From assembly GCA_036272935.1 (NCBI GenBank), contig DATAXP010000043.1, positions 1 through 15,095 on the forward strand: a stretch of DNA of 15,095 bases, given 5' to 3'. Under the pieces are notes generated by a model, which had not been told where the DNA came from, searched no databases, and saw only the letters and a program-made list of their open reading frames with translations. The stretch comes from DATAXP01 sp036272935. GTDB lineage: Bacteria > Planctomycetota > Planctomycetia > Pirellulales > PNKZ01. A program made the translations under genes and the position numbers. Below, one piece after another: positions 13,461 through 15,095 of the stretch. The number at the start of each line of letters is the position of its first letter. The stretch's first letter is position 1.

Positions 13461-13888
13461 ACATCAACCGTCGCACCGCAATGGCGTGCCTCGGCTCGCT
13501 GGTCGGTCTGCCGGTGCCCAAGGGCATCGACCTGAACGCGCCTGACGAGCCGGCACACGAGTCCACGCCCGACGAAATCGCCAGCTTCGCCGCCGGCCAA
13601 GAGCTACGCGGCATCCGCTCACAGCATCCCGCCTGGTGGCCTAAGCTGCGCTACACGTCGATCGTGCAATGGTGTGAAGGTGTTGCCGTCGTGTTCGGCG
13701 TGGGGCCGGCCTGGTACTGCCAGGTCGAGGAACAGCGCCTGCTGCCTTGGTTCGCCGAAAGCTGCGACGTCTTGGCCAAGGCTCACTCGCCGGGCTACCG
13801 CTCGTGGGCCGCGGTCATAGCGTGCAACCTCAGCGACGGCATTCGGCGCGAAGTGAAAGCGCCGATGTTCAACGTATCCCGGCGTTGA
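13457..13888 (+). CDS. Hypothetical protein with twin-arginine-like N-terminus
   Basis: The 143-aa protein starts MNINRRTAMACLGSLVGLPV: two arginines followed by a short hydrophobic stretch, like a weak Tat signal. The rest (HPAWWPKLRYTSIVQW, VVFGVGPAWYCQVEEQ, WFAESCDVLAKAH) is a soluble mixed fold with two or three cysteines and many aromatics. No family recognised. Its ATG overlaps the recombinase stop by ATGA and a strong terminator follows, so it closes that operon. Coupling to an integrase argues against export, and the RR motif may be chance. Confidence 0.55.
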   Translation: MNINRRTAMACLGSLVGLPVPKGIDLNAPDEPAHESTPDEIASFAAGQELRGIRSQHPAWWPKLRYTSIVQWCEGVAVVFGVGPAWYCQVEEQRLLPWFAESCDVLAKAHSPGYRSWAAVIACNLSDGIRREVKAPMFNVSRR

Positions 13889-13904
13889 CCGGGGGTCACA
13901 GCGG

Positions 13905-13939
13905 CCCGCTCGGCGATTGGCAGCGCCGGGCGGGTTTTT
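13905..13939 (+). terminator. Intrinsic terminator after the second recombinase operon
   Basis: CCCGCTCGGCG (13905-13915) pairs with CGCCGGGCGGG (13924-13934), 11 pairs including one G-U, loop ATTGGCAG, followed directly by TTTTT (13935-13939). This is a strong rho-independent terminator. It separates the recombinase operon from the gene at 13968. Confidence 0.85.
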
Positions 13940-13967
13940 CACCAATTCATTTTCGAGGACGATAGCC

Positions 13968-14336
13968 ATGCAGTTCAGCACCCTGCAACACCAGCTTGCC
14001 GACGTGGCCGACGAGATCACCGAAGCTGTCGAAGGCGGCAGGTATCACGACCCGGCCGAGCGCGTTCTGCGCATGATGGCCGCCGCCGCGATCCGGCGCG
14101 CGATCGGCGACCTGGCTAAAGCGGACCAGATCGCGGCGTTCAACGGGCTTCCGCCGGGCCGGCCCACGCTTGGCCCACGTACTGAGAACGCGCCAGCCGC
14201 AATAGGAAGCGATCAGGGGCGTCGAGGCGCGGGGCGTGTCGGAAGTCGAACGAATGGTCATCGTCGCGAACTGACGGCGGCCAGGCTCGCGATCGACACT
14301 CCGAGACCGAGACCCCCAGGGAGGTCAAACTCTTGA
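13968..14336 (+). CDS. Hypothetical protein running into the right 73-bp repeat
   Basis: The 122-aa frame starts MQFSTLQHQLADVADEITEA with a good GAGGA site 9 bp upstream. Residues 1-60 are helical (ADVADEITEAVEGG, AERVLRMMAAAAIRRAIGDL) and look protein-like. From ~65 it turns to Gly/Arg/Pro-rich sequence (GRRGAGRVGSRTNGHRR) and its last ~8 codons lie within the repeat. The 3' end may therefore be altered by the event that placed the repeat. It follows a strong terminator, so it needs its own promoter or read-through. No family recognised. Confidence 0.5.
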   Translation: MQFSTLQHQLADVADEITEAVEGGRYHDPAERVLRMMAAAAIRRAIGDLAKADQIAAFNGLPPGRPTLGPRTENAPAAIGSDQGRRGAGRVGSRTNGHRRELTAARLAIDTPRPRPPGRSNS

Positions 14337-14384
14337 AATCGTGTCTTGCCTTAGACTACCCGCCCACGTCGCGTGAATTTTCGC
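14312..14384 (+). repeat. 73-bp direct repeat, right copy
   Basis: Identical over 73 bp to 9224-9296 and in the same orientation; the start-to-start distance is 5,088 bp. It overlaps the 3' end of the preceding gene and is followed by a G9 run. No gene starts after it, unlike the left copy. Confidence 0.95.
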
Positions 14385-14400
14385 GAAATTGGAGTGGGGG

Positions 14401-14461
14401 GGGGTGTTCCGGTTCATCGAACCGGTGCCGAAAGCGGTTGTCACTGACAACCGGGCACCCC
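14401..14461. other. Three-way-junction inverted repeats near attR
   Basis: GGGGTG (14401-14406) pairs with CACCCC (14456-14461). Inside are CCGGTTC-ATC-GAACCGG (14409-14425) and a near-perfect palindrome CGGTTGTCA-C-TGACAACCG (14435-14453). An alternative pair, GGTGCC (14424-14429) with GGCACC (14454-14459), is possible. The palindromes could be protein-binding sites for recombination or packaging, or an RNA fold. The stretch 14337-14573 otherwise holds no gene; TTTTAG and TGTTTTCC repeats (14463-14500) may be recombinase arm sites. Confidence 0.55.
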
Positions 14462-14573
14462 ATTTTAGACCCGTTTTAGCCTGTTTCCCTGTTTTCCGTC
14501 GAAGGGTCGAAAACCTTTGAAATTCCCGAGCGGAACGCGAGTTTCCGACTCGCACGCGCCGAAGGCCGATTGC

Positions 14574-14613
14574 TTTTCAAGACCGGTGCCTTAAACCACT
14601 CGGCCACCCATCC
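14574..14613. repeat. attR core: orphan 5' half of tRNA-Ser
   Basis: Forty bases identical to 1521-1560, covering the tRNA 5' end to the anticodon loop, with no 3' half next to it. It is the original host 5' half left behind by integration. It cannot give a functional tRNA. Confidence 0.95.
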
Positions 14614-14648
14614 CAGGTTCGGCGGCGTGGGATTGCGCCGCCTCTGCA

Positions 14649-14676
14649 AGAGTACCGCCCAGCGGGAAAACGGCAA
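14649..14676 (-). promoter_or_regulatory. Orphaned original tRNA-Ser promoter
   Basis: On the minus strand TTGCCG (14676-14671) and TACTCT (14654-14649) are 16 bp apart, about 36 bp upstream of the tRNA 5' half. It reads toward the orphan half and into the element. A GGCGGCG/CGCCGCC hairpin lies between promoter and tRNA half (near 14621-14642). Confidence 0.45.
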
Positions 14677-14715
14677 AGAGGGAGACGCGCCACGGAGAGG
14701 CGAACGGATCGATCG

Positions 14716-14913
14716 CTAGGAACGCAGCGTGCCACGCGCTGCCGCAACTACCAGCACGGCAACGATTGCGGAGATTGCCCCACTGGCGAAAAACAGCAGC
14801 GACAGTTCAGCCGGCCGTCCGGTGGAAAGTTCCAGGTACAAAACCCGAATACCGGCGCCCACGCCGAACAAGGCAACTATCACAAAAGGCCTGGCGACCA
14901 GCGTCAGAACCAT
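14716..14913 (-). CDS. Small two-helix membrane protein
   Basis: The 65-aa protein starts MVLTLVARPFVIVALFGVGA and has two membrane helices, about residues 3-27 and 38-59, joined by a short polar loop (LELSTGRPAE). The tail is basic. It is in host DNA beyond attR and is transcribed leftward toward the integration site. No domain is recognised. A small membrane protein in this position suggests nothing specific about function. Confidence 0.5.
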   Translation of the reverse strand: MVLTLVARPFVIVALFGVGAGIRVLYLELSTGRPAELSLLFFASGAISAIVAVLVVAAARGTLRS

Positions 14914-15003
14914 GCCCAGAATTACTCGCCATGTTGATAAAGCGCCGCGCGGTTCTAGCCCTTAAACCAGCGTACTCGGCAGCGCGTGGCGGGGAGATTC
15001 CAT

Positions 15004-15029
15004 AAAAAAACTCGAAACGCCCGGCGTTT
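15004..15029 (-). terminator. Leftward intrinsic terminator
   Basis: Read on the minus strand, AAACGC-CGG-GCGTTT (15029-15015) is followed by CGAG and seven T (15010-15004). It could end leftward transcripts from the right. The left arm also belongs to a 9-bp inverted repeat, ACTCGAAAC (15010-15018) with GTTTCGAGT (15081-15089), and a palindrome GAAGAAC-C-GTTCTTC lies at 15047-15061. Confidence 0.4.
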
Positions 15030-15087
15030 TGCGGCCATCGGAAGGTGAAGAACCGTTCTTCCGACCGCAACACGAAAGGAGTTTCGA

Positions 15088-15095
15088 GTGAACGC
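15088..15095 (+). CDS. Start of a gene cut by the window edge
   Basis: AAAGGAG (15075-15081) stands 6 bp before GTG at 15088, a strong ribosome site at good spacing. Only two full codons (GTG AAC) are inside the window, so nothing can be said of the product. The preceding inverted repeat and palindrome may regulate it. Confidence 0.4.

Larger units (their letters stand above)
1521..14613. mobile_element. Integrated phage-like element (candidate satellite) in tRNA-Ser
   Basis: A 40-bp core is repeated directly at both ends; the repeat spacing is 13,053 bp, which is the predicted excised circle size. Just inside the left end is a recombinase gene pointing inward. Cargo comprises HTH regulators, an initiator/loader/helicase replication set, a prohead protease, a sigma factor-like gene and a second recombinase. 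No terminase, portal, major capsid, tail or lysis gene is recognisable. This gene content and size fit known phage satellites such as PICIs, which are often 10-16 kb and use helper phage structural genes. A reduced prophage or an integrative plasmid-like element remains possible. Confidence 0.9.

Noticed and set aside
14574..14613. Second tRNA-Ser gene
   Set aside because: Only the 5' half to the anticodon loop is present; no variable arm, T-arm or 3' acceptor follows.
14807..15073. 88-aa minus-strand frame at the right edge
   Set aside because: Overlaps the terminator-like hairpin and palindrome, has no domain and no good ribosome site.
1..15095. CRISPR array
   Set aside because: No set of short repeats with unique spacers of uniform length was seen; the only repeats are the att cores, the 73-bp pair and short iterons.

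Overview
The window is high-GC DNA carrying a compact integrated element of about 13 kb, flanked by short stretches of host chromosome. The style of the recombinases and several small accessory proteins (recalled, not searched) points to a member of the Planctomycetes, probably near Pirellulales. The element lies in a tRNA-Ser(UGA) gene. A 40-bp identical core (1521-1560 and 14574-14613) bounds it, the intact tRNA sits at the left junction, and an orphan 5' half of the tRNA sits at the right junction.

Left host flank (1-1473): a decayed ISAs1-family transposase fragment next to a HEPN/DUF4145-like gene whose 3' end runs into the IS. Left arm of the element (1561-5287): an integrase promoter with an operator-like repeat and a 5' leader hairpin, an unusual HNH-endonuclease/tyrosine-recombinase fusion, a 499-aa protein built of five tandem excisionase-like HTH units plus a C-terminal winged helix, and two more small HTH proteins. 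Start/stop overlaps join most of these genes.

Central replication operon (5342-9215): a small leader ORF, a lambda-O-like initiator with iteron-like repeats inside its own linker, a DnaC-like helicase loader, a DnaB helicase, a P-loop/zinc-ribbon ORF interrupted by an antisense gene with its own promoter, and two 60-aa proteins. Right arm (9224-14384): a segment of about 5.1 kb bracketed by a perfect 73-bp direct repeat. It contains a small excisionase-like protein, a coiled-coil protein, a lone HK97-type prohead protease, a phage-type sigma-70 region-2 protein, a strongly folded RNA/terminator element, a second tyrosine recombinase and small unknown genes. Host DNA resumes at 14614.

Taken together, the element integrates, regulates and replicates itself and carries a capsid-maturation protease and a sigma factor, but no terminase, portal, major capsid, tail or lysis gene is recognisable. 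The simplest reading is a phage satellite (PICI-like) or a strongly reduced prophage that would depend on a helper phage for particles. All functional statements rest on reading motifs by eye; no database search was possible.
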